From Paramyrothecium sp. XJ0827 (lineage: Eukaryota > Ascomycota > Sordariomycetes > Hypocreales > Stachybotryaceae): 64,000 nucleotides of DNA. Made by a program: the position numbers and the translations under genes. A model generated the notes under the pieces. It was not told where the DNA came from. It worked only from the letters and a program-made list of their open reading frames with translations, and searched no databases. The DNA is taken from contig JAJFPB010000005.1 of assembly GCA_020881915.1 (NCBI GenBank), forward strand, positions 4,030,001 through 4,094,000, read 5' to 3'. Shown here in pieces: positions 32,762 through 45,641 of the stretch (position 1 is the stretch's first letter; every line of letters starts with the position of its first letter).

Positions 32762-35700
32762 ATGGTGGGTATTATAGGGGCCCCTCAATCAGGGGTTCCC
32801 GAGGCGCTCCATTGTGGTATTTATGGCGCGCAGCATCTCACCCTCAACTCCTCTGCCGTGAGTGGTTTAGTGGAGGATTTCCCAGAATGGCCGAAGCTCC
32901 AGGGCTACTGTAATTTTGGTGGTAAGTTAAATGAAGCTGAGCAGGGGGTGGTCGGCACCCAACCTCTCATCTGCCCTCTTGTCCAGTTCTGGCTCGCCCG
33001 CTTCTCCATCTTGGCCCCGACCCCCAAATCCACCCACCCCCTTGGGTAACAACGCGCCCCTGTTCACACGGGCAAAGTAACACGGCACCATCAATCGGCA
33101 GCAGTGGTACCTGCATTGTGCCGTGGGTTCCCCTAGCCTGGGATCCGGTTTCCTGCATGAGATTTCGGTGGCCAGCAAGCAAAAAACCCAGAAGGGGGAA
33201 TGTGAGGACACAAGACGCACGCGACATGATGGTTCCTGGCCACGGTGACAGCCTGCGCATCCAGGAGGTACCTACCTTAGCTTTGTCCTTGCATGGCCTT
33301 CAATGACCCGCCCCAGTAGCGAATAGCCTGGCATGTCGTTCAAGGGGTCACGACACGAAGCCGCGTGCGGCACAGGGCAGACGACACCTGTCGATGGGCG
33401 TCCATGAATCCATTGAAGGCCCAGATACGGACCGCGGCCGAGCTACGAGGCAGACGAACTTACTCTGGGGTATTCTACCATAGTAGATGATGGATGGCAA
33501 GGGATGTTCTAGCCCCTTCTGCCGTCGGAAAGGGGCGCCACATCGTTTTCTCTTTGAGGAATCCACCAACCGCCCTCGTTTCGAATCGAATCAGTCATGT
33601 AGAGTAGAGCAGCTGGCTGATGCGCCATGGTCTGGAACGAGTGGGTGCGCAATATCGCCCCCAAAGAATCCGGTGACCAGGCGCATTCTGTAACAATGCT
33701 GCATTCACTGCCTTCTCGCTCCAACACGCGACCCATGCGCCATGCGAAGCACGCTATCTGTCCGCCATGGTGCGGCAGTTGGTCCACTCATCTCATTGAC
33801 TGGAAACAAGCGACCTGAACGCCGCAGTTCGTCCACATTGTGGTGCCACCGTCGCAGCCACTACCCACCTGAAAGCCGCGTCGCAATCATGCAGTGTTGG
33901 CTGGGCCTTGTACTCCCACCCGCACAGGGTTTCCCTGAGAGAGGGAGATCGATGCATGGTGACTGACAGATCCCAACGGCCTCGGAAAATAAATGAGCTG
34001 TGCGGCCAGGGCCTAGGCGGTGCTGACCAGCCAATTGACCGCCTGTCCGACCCGGGACTTCCTGTTCCATTCGTGACACAGCACTCGGTCGAAGTGGTTA
34101 GCTTAGCCAATCGATGCGGCCTCGATGCACATATGCATTCGTCTACAGAGTACGTATCAGGAAAATTGCTGGGACTCTACTGGCTGCAGAATGGTGCCTC
34201 CGGTCCAGTCAATTAGAGCGATATAATTCCTCCCATTTTCCTCCTTTGTATGAAGAGACGCAAGCAATGTGAATTTTTGGTCATCATTATCGGGTAAGTA
34301 TGTTATCATTCAACTGACAAGCGACTGATCGTGATCCTCTCTGTTGTGTGACCTCGTGCTTTTGCGGACGTGATTTTCGCTACCCACTGGGCCCTCTTCC
34401 TAGGTATCTGATCGAGTGATCCAGAACCGCTTCTAACTGCTCTTGCCTCTTATCACGAAATGGAAACTACAATTCTATTATCCAGTCACCGATAGACTGT
34501 CTAGTCGAAAAGTCTCTGGTGTCCTGGCTGCAAAGCAGTTCACAGGCCGCTGCGTGTTGGACAAATCAGTGGGCGCTTAACAGAACTGGGTCAGAACGCA
34601 CATCGTGTTGCGGTTGGAGTATCCCGTTGAGGAGCATCTTCTGTTCCTGCAGATATTTACGCTGGTATCGCAATTGACCATGTGCCTCTGTTCTGCAAAG
34701 AGGCACATTCGTCGAAGGGGTAGTGGTGCTTGCGTTGGACATGAAGAGATGCGGGTGTGAGAACTTTGTGGTCGCATTGCGCACGGCCATCAGCCCTGCA
34801 ACAGAACTTTCTGTGGCACAATCTGCTGCTGATGGCTCTTATGATTATAGCGGTACATATCAAATCAAAGTTTACAGGTTGCTCTTGTGTTGGTTATCAG
34901 TTCTGGTCAGATGTCATGGTCGTCTCCTGGAAGAGTTCGTAAGTGCCTGACTAAACGCAACTGCTATTGCTTCGGTTTTCAAGCTCATCACTCAACCAAC
35001 GAATCACTTTTCACGAAGTACTACGAAAAGCCTTTGTTTCTTTCGTGGCCTCGTTTGACGTGCAAAAGAAGCTACTTTGTGAATTCAGGCAAGAAAGCTG
35101 GCTTGATTCAACCGGTGCTGTTGCAGCCCCGACACCGCCACATCTTGCCATACAGGACCAGGAGCGAAAGGTGATTTCTCTATCAATGATCTCGACTGCT
35201 TATTCAACTTCACGGGGTGATCTTGTATGCAGTCATGTCACACTTGGCCCCCGTAGCAACCCACTGTCTTCCATATAAGGCTCTAACTGTCAACAATAAT
35301 AAACACCCACCAAACCGAAAGGGGTTCCCTGGTAAAGGAAGTGTTATGCCGCATTTATTAAACAGCCAGATGCGGTTTAAAAAGTTTTAGAATTAGCCAT
35401 AGTCAGTTAGGTAGCAACTTTAACTGTTCGTTATCACTTGGTCTTAAGTTCGCCCTTTCTCCTGTTTTGGTTGCATTGCACTTCGTAGTCGTGTTCATCT
35501 TCCTTCCTCGTTTGGCTTTAGACTTGACCGAGTTTATCTCTATGGTATGAACCCGGCATCTATCCGGATAGGATCAGAACAACAGAAATCATCTCGTCAT
35601 GACTTCGTCATGGCCACTTCGACTCGAATCCACACGCCCTGACTCCTCTTGCGCAGCCGAAACAGTCTAAGTCAACTCATTTATGAGACATGTCCAACCA

Positions 35701-37171
35701 CGCCGAAAAATCGCCATCAACCTGTGGTAGGATGCTTGCCTTTTCCTTCTGTTGCAGAGAAATTTGGTGGACCAGTGTCTCATTTCATCGTCTTAAGGCT
35801 ACGCTCCGGCTTTCGCGTTCCGTCATTGTCTGAGTTTATAGAAGTCACTTACGTGAGGTGATGTGAATTGCCTGTTTCCTGGATTGTCATATCAGGGCAC
35901 TGCAAAGACCTTAACAGATACAAAGACGCGAATGGCTTGCACAACGGCTTCTGGCTTTTCAAGGCTGGGAAAGCGCAGCACATGTAAGCCACTGTCCCAC
36001 ACAGCATAGAAGCTTAAGTTGGTGTCAATTACGGGCTTTGGAAAACTCGCAACATTCTCGAACTTTGCGCTTCTAGTTTCTTTCATGACTACTAGGTATC
36101 GTAAAGTTAGGCTGACATCTGGGGGCCTCCGATCCGTTCCCTAGCGCCAGGCCTTGATCCGAATATACTAGACATCCGCACTTCTCAGCAGGAAGTCTTT
36201 GTCTATGCTGGGCTTATCGGAAACTTTCGTTGGGCTTTGACTTGAGCTGTTGGATGCTCGTTCTGTCTAAACGTCTCTGAGCAATAATGTCGGCGGCCGT
36301 CGCAATGAGACGATGAACAGCTATACCCATGACGCTGAACAGAGGTGAAGTCTTGTGCATCCTGTGTTGCAATGTCCAATGCGCTATGGTACAAGCAAGG
36401 CCGGCCGGTTAGAATGTCCCTGGTTCAACTTCCGGTGCCTGACTGAGCGCTTTGAGCTGTCCGCCACATCTTACACAAGCCGTCGATCCCTTCTGAATTC
36501 ACTTGTGGTTCTTTTTGATGAGACCTCTTCCGAGCTTCGGGTTTCCGAAGTCATCATTTCATCTTAAATACAACAGCAAAGACGTATCGCGTAGAGTATG
36601 TAAGGTTGCACCAGGACGTGATTCGGTCAGTCGAGACAATCAAGAGACAGCATAAGCATAAATGGTCTAGGGGCAAAGTATCATAGACTTGAATTGCACT
36701 CCAAAATCGCCAAACTGTCCTATCGAAGCATCACTGCCTGCATTTATGAATTCCCCAGCCCAGAAAGATAGAGATAACGAAAAATAGACAACAAGTAGAT
36801 CTGGCAGCCGCCGGCTATACAGGGGTGAGCGACTTTGGAAAAGACGATCACGCAGTACGGTAGGTAACAGAGGAAGCACCAGCCTGCCTCTCTTGGCTGC
36901 CATACATCGCGACCCAATCGCAAAAAAACAGCAGTCCCAAAAAAACACAGGGACATCTGATGGCTGTACCAATACTGTCGCTACCCACTGCGCGGGGGTG
37001 TGAGCCCAGCACAGTGAACCCTCGCTCGACGCTGCGTAAAGTCCCTCCGTGTGCCGTTGTAGACCTCGGTCCCAGAATTGCCAGTAATGCAAACCTCATC
37101 AGGCTCCTGCACACAGCCTGGGCCAAAGACAACGAAGCGTAGGATCCACGAAGGTAGAAACCGATGCGAGA

Positions 37172-38230
<1,059 letters not shown>

Positions 38231-41200
38231 TGTCGCTCAGAATCGATAAGGACTGGAACAAGATGGAGGAGGTCGAGGCTCGCGGGGGGGAGCCGAGAGA
38301 AACGGACTCCTGGCGGAGATGATGAGAGGGTTGAGGGAGGGGAGGAAGCGTGAATGCAGCCTGCTGGAGTCGATAGCGTTGACCCTATGCTTTTCGTCGA
38401 CGAGGTCTTTGGTCAGGGATGATTGATGGAGGTTGTCAGTCGACACCGACACCTGAACAGCAAGCGAGCGAGCGGGTGAGCGATCACACACAAGCACAGG
38501 GCGAGCAGAGGTGAAAGGTGAGGTTCGGCGTAGGCTAGATTGGCTCGGGGTCTTGTTGGCGGAGGCGCTTTGCTGCTGACCCGTGCAGATGTACGGTTTG
38601 CGGGAGCGGGTACGGAGTACAAGTACAAGGCGAACGGATTTTTGGGGGGTGAGGCAGAGCGGCCATTGGCCCAAGACCTGGTGCTGGGCAGTGGGCCACG
38701 TCTGGTGTGCGCTGGCGGCGACTGGTACCCAGGACTTGATTGATAACTGCCTGGATGGCAGTGACCTCGCTCCTCGTGGCCATTGACGGGCGAGCCCAGG
38801 TACCTGCATTGCTTGGCCGTATCTTATCGGTGATGGGACGACTAGCGAGGTACCTCTGGCAAAACAGCGCATGAACATCACGAAATACAGCATGAAGCCG
38901 CCCACCCAATGAGGTCCTCATAGGTGGACTCGCGAATCGGCCGTGGTTAAACCGGCAACAGAATTCGCAACAACACAGTAAGTACATCGAGTTCTGCGCA
39001 AGCCTCCTGCTTGCAAATGCAGAGGACCACAAATTAGCACAATCGCAAGCCCTAGGGTAGGCGGTGGTGTGAAGAAAAGGACCCTAAGCCAAATGGGGCT
39101 GACGACATGGGGAGGGATTGTGAAGGAACATGGGCTCATACCTGTAGGTAGTTGGCGACACCTCGACCTTCTGTCAAACAGCTACCGGTAATGTCACCGA
39201 TCTGCGCAGCCCAAGCAGCCCCCAAAGCCTGCACTATGAGGTATGGCCGCATGCCTTGGGTGTCATCCAACTTCTACAGCCACGCAGGACTCAACTATCA
39301 GGTTGGAGAAAGGAAATCTTCGAGACGGTGCCTCGTCTCATTTCCGTGTTGACAAGTCGTGCTACCAGCATGGCCCTGTCTTCGCCGCCCCCGTTCCACC
39401 TTCGTCCGTCCTCCCTCTTGTGATTCCCCTGGACCCTCAGTATTTACCGACTTTTCAATTTTCCGAAACCCTTGTTCTTTGCTCCTTTTCATTACACGTC
39501 TGCAAACATGCCTTACCCGCTTCCCGACAGCAGGGTGGACACGCCAGCGGATCGCACCCAAGCACCAGGCCCGGGCCTCCATCGGCAAGCTGCCTGTGCT
39601 TTGGGCATGCCCACAGCTGAGGATTGAGTTGCAGGACCCTGCCTCTGCGACAAGATGTTGATTGACCCGGATCACAGGACGTCTGCATCGTGGGCTCCCA
39701 GGTTTCCATTGGTCGAGCCTCCCTACGTGAAGCTCCCCGTCCCAACCACTATCATTCACGAGCCCGACCGAGACTTGACTCGTAGCCTTGGCGAATGTTA
39801 ATTCCCTGGCCCAGGCCCTGGCCCTGGCCTTGCAACCACCGCCAGCTGCAACCCAGCTTGCTAGCCTACCCAGGAAGCATTTCAGAGATGTATCTACCTA
39901 GGCTACTTTGCTTTCACCAAGCAATTCGTCTGGCCGATGGGTTTGGCGAAGGCAGCTACAAGCATCCTTCGTGGTCAGCTAGACCACGAACCTGGGCAGG
40001 AAATGGATATCGGTCCAGAGACCTCAAACCGCACCACCTCACGCACGATAAAGTGCCACAGGGATTAGGACTCGCACGCTTTATTTGAGATGAAAGGATC
40101 GATCGACATTTCCTGACTCGTTCACAACGTTCAGTCGGTTCGTGACGGATGTTGTCGTGCTCCTGCGAACAGAGCAACGCAGCTGGCTATGTGGGCAGCG
40201 CCAATCTCCATGAACCCTGTATTGAAACATTACGCACCTTCTTCGGCAAGCGCCTGGAGATTTTCGGGATCCTTGTAGTACCCTAAAGGAGTCTATACAG
40301 GGGCCATTGGCAATGGTTTTGTTTCGTCTGGCCTAACGGTTGGCGCTGTTGCTCAGCCATTCCCAGATGCTCACCAACAAACCACATTCAACTGGCACTT
40401 CTTCATCAATGACGCTGAAAATCGTTCTCACCTCCGTGGCTAAGCCAGAACGCATCCACGGTATCTGTAGGTGTGTCCACCTGTTACCATTAGCATGCTT
40501 AAGATTCAGGGCCTGCTTGGGTCCAGCATGCCCATGTCAATCACATGACAAGTGATATATCCAACACTGCACTGCCAGAGAGCAGCCGCACCTTTGTCGA
40601 GCATAGAAAAGTACCCTTGCAAAAACTCGGATTGCCATACCGATTGTGTCTGAACAGACCCCTCGGCTTCGCTGTTTCTTTTCTTTTCTTGTCTTCCTTG
40701 CCTTTCCTCTGTTTCTTTTTTGAAATTCACTGTCACATGCTGTGCAGAGGAGACGTCGGCCCCTGGCGCCATCCCAACCCCTTGAAAACACATCGCCGTC
40801 TCTTGCACGCTGGGTAACTTCAGAAAGCACTAGGCCGTAGCAGCAGGTCCCACATGGGACTACTTCGTGCCTATGTAAAACTAAGATTTGTCGATCATTC
40901 GGCAGATGAACGGTTTATGTTCTTTGCACGCCTGCGTGCTTGGCGGGTTATTCGTGAACCCAGAGAAAGGCGATCGTAGGCTACGAAGACCTCCTCATCC
41001 GTTACCTTACGTATGCAGACTGAACACAGTCTCAACATTGTCAAGGAGATATGCGAATGTTGACGTTCGACTCCATTTCGGTGATCTCATCTCATATGGC
41101 GGGGCTCCGGCCCGGCGTCTAATCTGGTCTGGCTTGGCATCGACCAGGGTCCAGATGATGCTAAGACTTCGACCAGCAATTTCCTGCTCTCAGACTGTCA

Positions 41201-41300
41201 GTGATCCCAACCATCCGAGTTGGAGCGGCTCTTAGCAGTTGCGAAGCCTGCGCAAGGCCAATGTATTCATCCTGGTCAATCATCCCCCCATCTACGAAGC
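38231..41300. other. 3.1 kb divergent gap (Cdc42 / MFS transporter)
   Basis: The stretch should hold the Cdc42 promoter and 5' UTR on the left and the transporter promoter on the right. CAGGTACCTGC near 38800 and GAGGTACCTCT near 38850 are palindromic copies of the intergenic motif. The open frames (for example 38237-38905, minus strand) are arginine/serine/proline-rich and arbitrary, and I do not accept them as genes. No RNA gene was recognised. Confidence 0.45.
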
Positions 41301-42931
41301 ATGTGGCCTTTTACGAGAAGCTCGACTCGCCGGCCTGTGCTTCTCTCGCTGCGGTCATCATCGGCGTTGATAGTGACGACTGCATCCTTTGCCGTCTTTA
41401 CTGTATGCATGACTACCCTCCTCCAGCTCCTCTCCTAGCCTCCTGTGTCTGAACATATGCAAAGGACATCTTCTTGTATGCCGTCATCGTACCTGTTCTC
41501 CCGTTCTCTCTAGAGGATCGGCTGGATGTCCCACCACATAGAGGTAATTGCATCAAAGTGGCGTGACCACGGTCCACGTGTATTTCTCATGCGTGCCTGG
41601 ACTGAACTAACACATGTGCCACAGTTCAGTATTGGGTTTCTGTATCACTGGCTGTCTATGGTGCGGCTCTTCTAGCTTCGTCCCGTACGTGTACCGCAGA
41701 GGCCTAGTCATGAGCCTGCACAAACTGATGTTGTGTCACAGCTGTCTGGGGCCTCTTCGCTGACTGCATTCAAAATCGACGGATACCTATGCTTTCAGGC
41801 CTCGTACTACTTACAGGAGCCACCGTATTCCTGTGTCTCAGCAAGAATGTCGCCATGCTGCTCATCGGTAGGGCACTGCAGGGCCTTTCCGCGGCATTAA
41901 CATGGACAGTAGGCCTAGCTCTCGTCATTGACACCGTGGACCGGAGCCAGATAGGTGTAGCCACCGGCTGGGTGGGCATGGCCACGAGCATAGGCATCCT
42001 AATTGCACCACTACTTGGCGGTGTCGTGTACAACCAAGGCGGCTACTACTCAGTCTTCGCCATGTGCTTTGGTCTGCTTGCAGTGGATATTGTGCTCCGC
42101 CTGGTCATAATTGAGACTCGAGATGCCCGACGCTGGCTGGACGCGCCGGCGCAAAACAACGACGCGGGCGATTCTGCCACAAATCCAGACAATGTAGAGG
42201 CTGGGAGAAAAGAGAATGTGCCGGAAGCTGATCGCACCGTCGAGAGCTCACCGGCAACACCAGCACCGGCACAAGGCCTCAGCTTGCGGCCGATGCTGCT
42301 GCTGCTGCGCAAGCCCAGACTAGTAGCAGCGCTTTGGGGCACACTTGTGCATGGCATTGTCCAAACTGCATTCGATAGCACCCTTCCTCTTTTCGTTGAG
42401 TCGATTTTCGGTTGGAATTCCACCGGAGCTGGGCTCGTTTTCCTGCCTCTTGTGGTGCCGGCCTTCCTCAGCCCCCTCATTGGATTTGTTGGCGACAAGT
42501 ACGGGCCCAAATGGCTAGCCGCAGGTGGTTACCTCTTGGCGACTCCGTTTCTCATCTGTTTGCGTTTCGTGGACGAAGACAGTATGGCCCATAAGGTGAT
42601 GCTTTGCGGCTTGCTGGGTGGCATCGGAGTAGCCATCGCACTAGTCTTTGGGCCTCTGATGGCCGAAATCAGCTGGGCGGTCCAGGACGGCCACCAAGAA
42701 GGGACCGTGGAGCCGTATGCACTGGCCTACGGCCTATGGAACATGGGATATTCGGGCGGAACTCTTCTTGGACCGATTATGGGGGGGATGATCCGCGATA
42801 CAGCTGGATGGGGAACGGTAGCATGGAGTTTGGGGCTGGTTACTTTTGTGACGACCTTCACGCAGGTCATGTGGATAGGGGGGCCGCTTTCCTTCAAGCA
42901 CAAACGTGAACGTCCAGAGAACACTTCTTAG
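41301..42931 (+). CDS. MFS transporter, VMAT/drug:H+ antiporter type
   Basis: Exons 41301-41402, 41465-41543, 41625-41684 and 41742-42931 encode 476 aa with about 12 hydrophobic segments and a hydrophilic central loop (about residues 235-285, Asp/Glu/Pro-rich). The small exons 2 and 3 restore a typical first half: FAVFTDIFLYAVIVPVLPFSL (helix 1), VQYWVSVSLAVYGAALLASSPVWG (helix 2), then the loop motif GLFADCIQNRRIPM, a variant of MFS motif A. Later GLALVIDTV and GMATSIGILIAPLLGGVVY match antiporter motif C-type sequence in helix 5. Fungal proteins of this subfamily usually export drugs, toxins or amines at the plasma membrane or vacuole; the substrate is unknown. No biosynthetic genes flank it, so a role in metabolite export is not supported by context. 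All junctions are GT..AG and keep frame. The start MWPFTRSS is the first ATG upstream of helix 1. Confidence 0.9.
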
Positions 42932-43261
42932 AAAATGATGAGATGTATATTGGTGTTGTGGCTTAACGTTAACCAGTGGATGCTGGCGGAGCAAAGGGCT
43001 ACCCGGGAGTGCTTAGTTTACATGGCATTTATGTTAGAACGGCAACGACACATTGTACTAAAATTAGGCAGCTCACATGTAACCAATCTCATCAACCTGT
43101 TCCATTGTTACAACCAGTTCACTTTCACTTTTTCTTCATAGTGCATATCATCCATTAAGGCAAAGCATCTTATCCCACAAATCTTGCGGAACCACGCGAA
43201 ACAACACAAGCACACAGTCATTGACCAGCAAACTCGGCAAGCTCCCCAACCCACATTCACC
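42932..43261. other. Gap of 330 bp
   Basis: Two genes on the same strand are separated by this gap. It holds the 3' UTR of the transporter and the promoter of the Vma22-like gene. No other feature was seen. Confidence 0.35.
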
Positions 43262-43897
43262 ATGACCCAAGCCCACATCGACGGGCTGCTGGTCCAGTAC
43301 CTCGGCCTGCTGGACGAGTACACGAGCCTGCGCCAGGAGCTCTCGACGCTGCAGGCCCGCGTCTACCAGGACATTGCGCGCGCCAACTTCTCCGCCGAGC
43401 GGGGCCTGCGGTACGGCCAGGACCACTACGACGACCGCATGCAGGCCCTGCGCCGGCTGGAGGTCACCGCCGGCGAGGCAGACGTGCCGGCCTTTGCGAT
43501 CAGCGAGGCCAAGGCCGCGGGGCCCGCGCGAGCCCCGCCGGAGGAGCGGAGCGCGCCGCCCGGCGAACGGGAGGCGGACGGGAAGCCCGAGAACGGTGGG
43601 AAGGAGGACGCCGCCGGCGAGCCGAAGCCCCCCAAGCTGAGGAACCCCTTGCATTGGTTCGGCCTCTTCGCGCCGATGCCGCTGCGGAACGCCCAGAGCC
43701 ACTCCATCGAGGCCGTGGAGCGCGTCGTTCCGCGGCTCGCCTCGCTCAGCGCCGAGATGCTGAACCTGGAGATTGAGGTTGGACGTGCGCGGAAGAAACG
43801 GGCCAAGGCAGACGCCGCTGCTCGCAGAGAAGTCACCAATGATAACAGCAGCATGGACGCAGCAGTCAAATCGCACACGACTGTCGAGGCATCATGA
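43262..43897 (+). CDS. VMA22: Vma22/CCDC115-like V-ATPase assembly factor
   Basis: A single exon encodes 211 aa. In yeast, Vma22 is an ER peripheral protein that works with Vma12 and Vma21 in assembling the V0 sector of the vacuolar H+-ATPase. An N-terminal helical, coiled-coil-like part (IDGLLVQYLGLLDEYTSLRQ, residues 5-25) is followed by a short conserved segment (ERGLRYGQDHYDDRMQALRRL), then a low-complexity Pro/Glu/Lys/Gly linker (about 82-130). The family signature comes next: NPLHWFGLFAPMPLRNAQSHS (about 136-156), then a second coiled coil with LSAEMLNLEIEVGRARKKRA. The WFG..P..LR.AQ element is the main basis of the call. The gene is strongly GC3-rich. The ATG has a CACCATGACC context. 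Its stop is only 55 bp from the stop of the convergent oxidoreductase gene. Confidence 0.82.
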   Translation: MTQAHIDGLLVQYLGLLDEYTSLRQELSTLQARVYQDIARANFSAERGLRYGQDHYDDRMQALRRLEVTAGEADVPAFAISEAKAAGPARAPPEERSAPPGEREADGKPENGGKEDAAGEPKPPKLRNPLHWFGLFAPMPLRNAQSHSIEAVERVVPRLASLSAEMLNLEIEVGRARKKRAKADAAARREVTNDNSSMDAAVKSHTTVEAS

Positions 43898-43952
43898 AAC
43901 TAGTCTCACCAAGGATACCGGTGTGTGGAGAACCGAATTATTGGAGTACCAG

Positions 43953-45389
43953 CTACTTAAGATACGCCCATAAACTATTCAGGCCCTCAGCGAGGGTAGG
44001 GTGCGACCACACGGCTGCCTCAAGATCCCACCACTTCAAGCCGCCCATCATAGCCGTCTGCACAATGGACATGATCTCTCCACCTTCGAGCCCGAGACAA
44101 GTGAAGCCCAGGATCTCGCCCGTCTCCGCGTCGACTGTTGCCTTCATCACCCCGCGCTTCTCGTCCGTCTCCACGGCCCTCGCCACGTAGGCCATCGGCA
44201 TCGTCGCCGTTTTGACGTTCCTGTTCGCACCCTCCAGGTCTCGGGCGTGCAGGCCGACGTGGCCGAGCTGCGGGTCCGTGTACACCACGTAGGGGACGAG
44301 CGTCCGCGATTTGGAGGCCGCAGTCGTCGCCATGCGTGGAGTCGTGGGGGGCGCCGCCTCGGGCAAAATATTGGTGCGGAGGATGCGGAAGTCGTCGTAC
44401 GACATGTGCGTAAAAGCAGGTCCGCCGTGGCAGTCGCCGAGGGCGTAGATATCCGGAGCTGTGGATCGGAGCTTGTCATCCACGACAATATGACCCTTGG
44501 GTGTTGTTTTGACACCAGCGACAGATAGATTCAATGAATCAGTATTCGGAACACGCCCAGCAGCCAGTAGTAAATGTGATGCAGGAATTCCTTCCCTGCC
44601 TGATGATGCTGATTGGGTATTAACGGTGAATGGCAACTCTGTGCTATTATTTGAGTCAACAGACTCGACAGCGGTAGACAGGTGAACTGTGATGCCGTCT
44701 TCTTTCAGTATTTCTCGCATGCAATCGGCAACGTCTGCATCCTCTCGTGACAACAGTTGCTTTCCTCTTTGTACGATCGTCACCTTCGCGCCCAGTCGGC
44801 GGAAGAGCTGGCCAAACTCAAGGCCGATGTACCCACCTCCCAGGACCACGAGATGCGATGGGACCTGCTCCAACTCCATGATGGATGTTGAATCGAGCAC
44901 TCTTGCTTTGTCGATGCGCTCAAGTCCGGGGATGCTTGGCCGCAACGAGCGCTCACCAACGCATAGGAACAATGTGCCAGCGCCCACCTCCACCTCACCT
45001 CCGTCTTTAAGCTGCACCTTGAGCGTTTTCGGTCCCACAAAGCTGGCCTCGCCCATGAGCACATCCACTCCGGCATCCTTGAGGCCCCGGACGCTCCCAC
45101 TGTTCCACTGCTTCACAACGTCCCTCTTCCGCTCCCGCACCCTTGCCATGTCTACTTGGACGTTGCCATTCGTCTGGACACCATAGTCTGAGCTTCGCTT
45201 TGTTAAGTATGCCACACGGCCTGAAGCAATCATGGTCTTGGTTGGCGTGCAGCCGACATTGACACACGTGCCTCCCAGGGCAGCCCGCTCTACTAGGCCT
45301 GTCTTCTTGCCAGCTTTGGCAAAGGCCTTTGCAAGAGGGTTAGCACTCTGCCCGGAGCCGATAAAGAGAACGTCGTAGTGGTTTGCCAT
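43953..45389 (-). CDS. Pyridine-nucleotide disulfide oxidoreductase, mercuric-reductase-like
   Basis: A single exon encodes 478 aa. The class I flavin disulfide reductase fold is clear: the FAD site GSGQSANPLAKAFAKAG (residues 9-25), redox-active cysteine pair GGTCVNVGCTPTK (about 39-51), NAD(P) site VVLGGGYIGLEFG (about 175-187) and second FAD motif DIYALGDCHGG (about 311). Near the C-terminus, HPTLAEGLN supplies the usual His-Glu couple. Overall sequence resembles mercuric reductases and dihydrolipoamide dehydrogenases, but there is no N-terminal heavy-metal domain and no C-terminal Cys-Cys pair, so Hg2+ reduction is unlikely (inference). The lipoamide dehydrogenase of the PDH complex is usually more conserved, with a mitochondrial presequence, which is missing here. 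The open frame begins at 45443 and has ATGs at 45443, 45431 and 45389; MANHYDVLFIG at 45389 fits the family start best. Confidence 0.9.
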   Translation of the reverse strand: MANHYDVLFIGSGQSANPLAKAFAKAGKKTGLVERAALGGTCVNVGCTPTKTMIASGRVAYLTKRSSDYGVQTNGNVQVDMARVRERKRDVVKQWNSGSVRGLKDAGVDVLMGEASFVGPKTLKVQLKDGGEVEVGAGTLFLCVGERSLRPSIPGLERIDKARVLDSTSIMELEQVPSHLVVLGGGYIGLEFGQLFRRLGAKVTIVQRGKQLLSREDADVADCMREILKEDGITVHLSTAVESVDSNNSTELPFTVNTQSASSGREGIPASHLLLAAGRVPNTDSLNLSVAGVKTTPKGHIVVDDKLRSTAPDIYALGDCHGGPAFTHMSYDDFRILRTNILPEAAPPTTPRMATTAASKSRTLVPYVVYTDPQLGHVGLHARDLEGANRNVKTATMPMAYVARAVETDEKRGVMKATVDAETGEILGFTCLGLEGGEIMSIVQTAMMGGLKWWDLEAAVWSHPTLAEGLNSLWAYLK

Positions 45390-45641
45390 GATGGTTTTGA
45401 GCTGGTGTGATAAGAACTGGGAACGGATCATTGCGCCTTGCACTTCGCACTCCTTATAAGGTAGCTTCGCAGGTGCTCGGTAGGCTCGGCGACTTGCCCC
45501 TCACCTGGAAGGTATTGCATCTCGACCACTCGAATATCATTTGTACTTTTATGAGGACTTGCGTCAGCCACATGAGATTTAGCCGATGTGACCCGGGGGG
45601 GGAAGTGAGGATTGTGCCGTGGGCCACGCGGAAGTCTATTC

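Larger units (their letters stand above)
30751..37171. other. 6.4 kb stretch with no recognisable gene
   Basis: This is the largest gap of the window. The first 1.5 kb (30751-32260) is purine-rich on the plus strand, that is pyrimidine-rich on the Nrd1 strand, and probably holds the Nrd1 promoter and a long 5' UTR. It contains a GGTACC cluster near 31530-31560, an AATG tetramer repeat at 32108-32134, and further motif clusters at 32230-32257, 32728-32761 and near 33267. From about 33500 to 37170 the sequence has no supported ORF. The frames present (up to about 140 codons) lack any family motif. I found no tRNA-like or transposon-like features by eye. Confidence 0.45.

Noticed and set aside
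38237..38905. 222-codon open frame on the minus strand upstream of Cdc42
   Set aside because: Arg/Ser/Pro-rich without motifs; it lies where the Cdc42 5' UTR and promoter are expected.
41301..45389. Secondary-metabolite cluster around the MFS transporter and the oxidoreductase
   Set aside because: No synthase, P450, methyltransferase or cluster regulator is present; neighbours are Cdc42, Vma22-like and neurochondrin genes.
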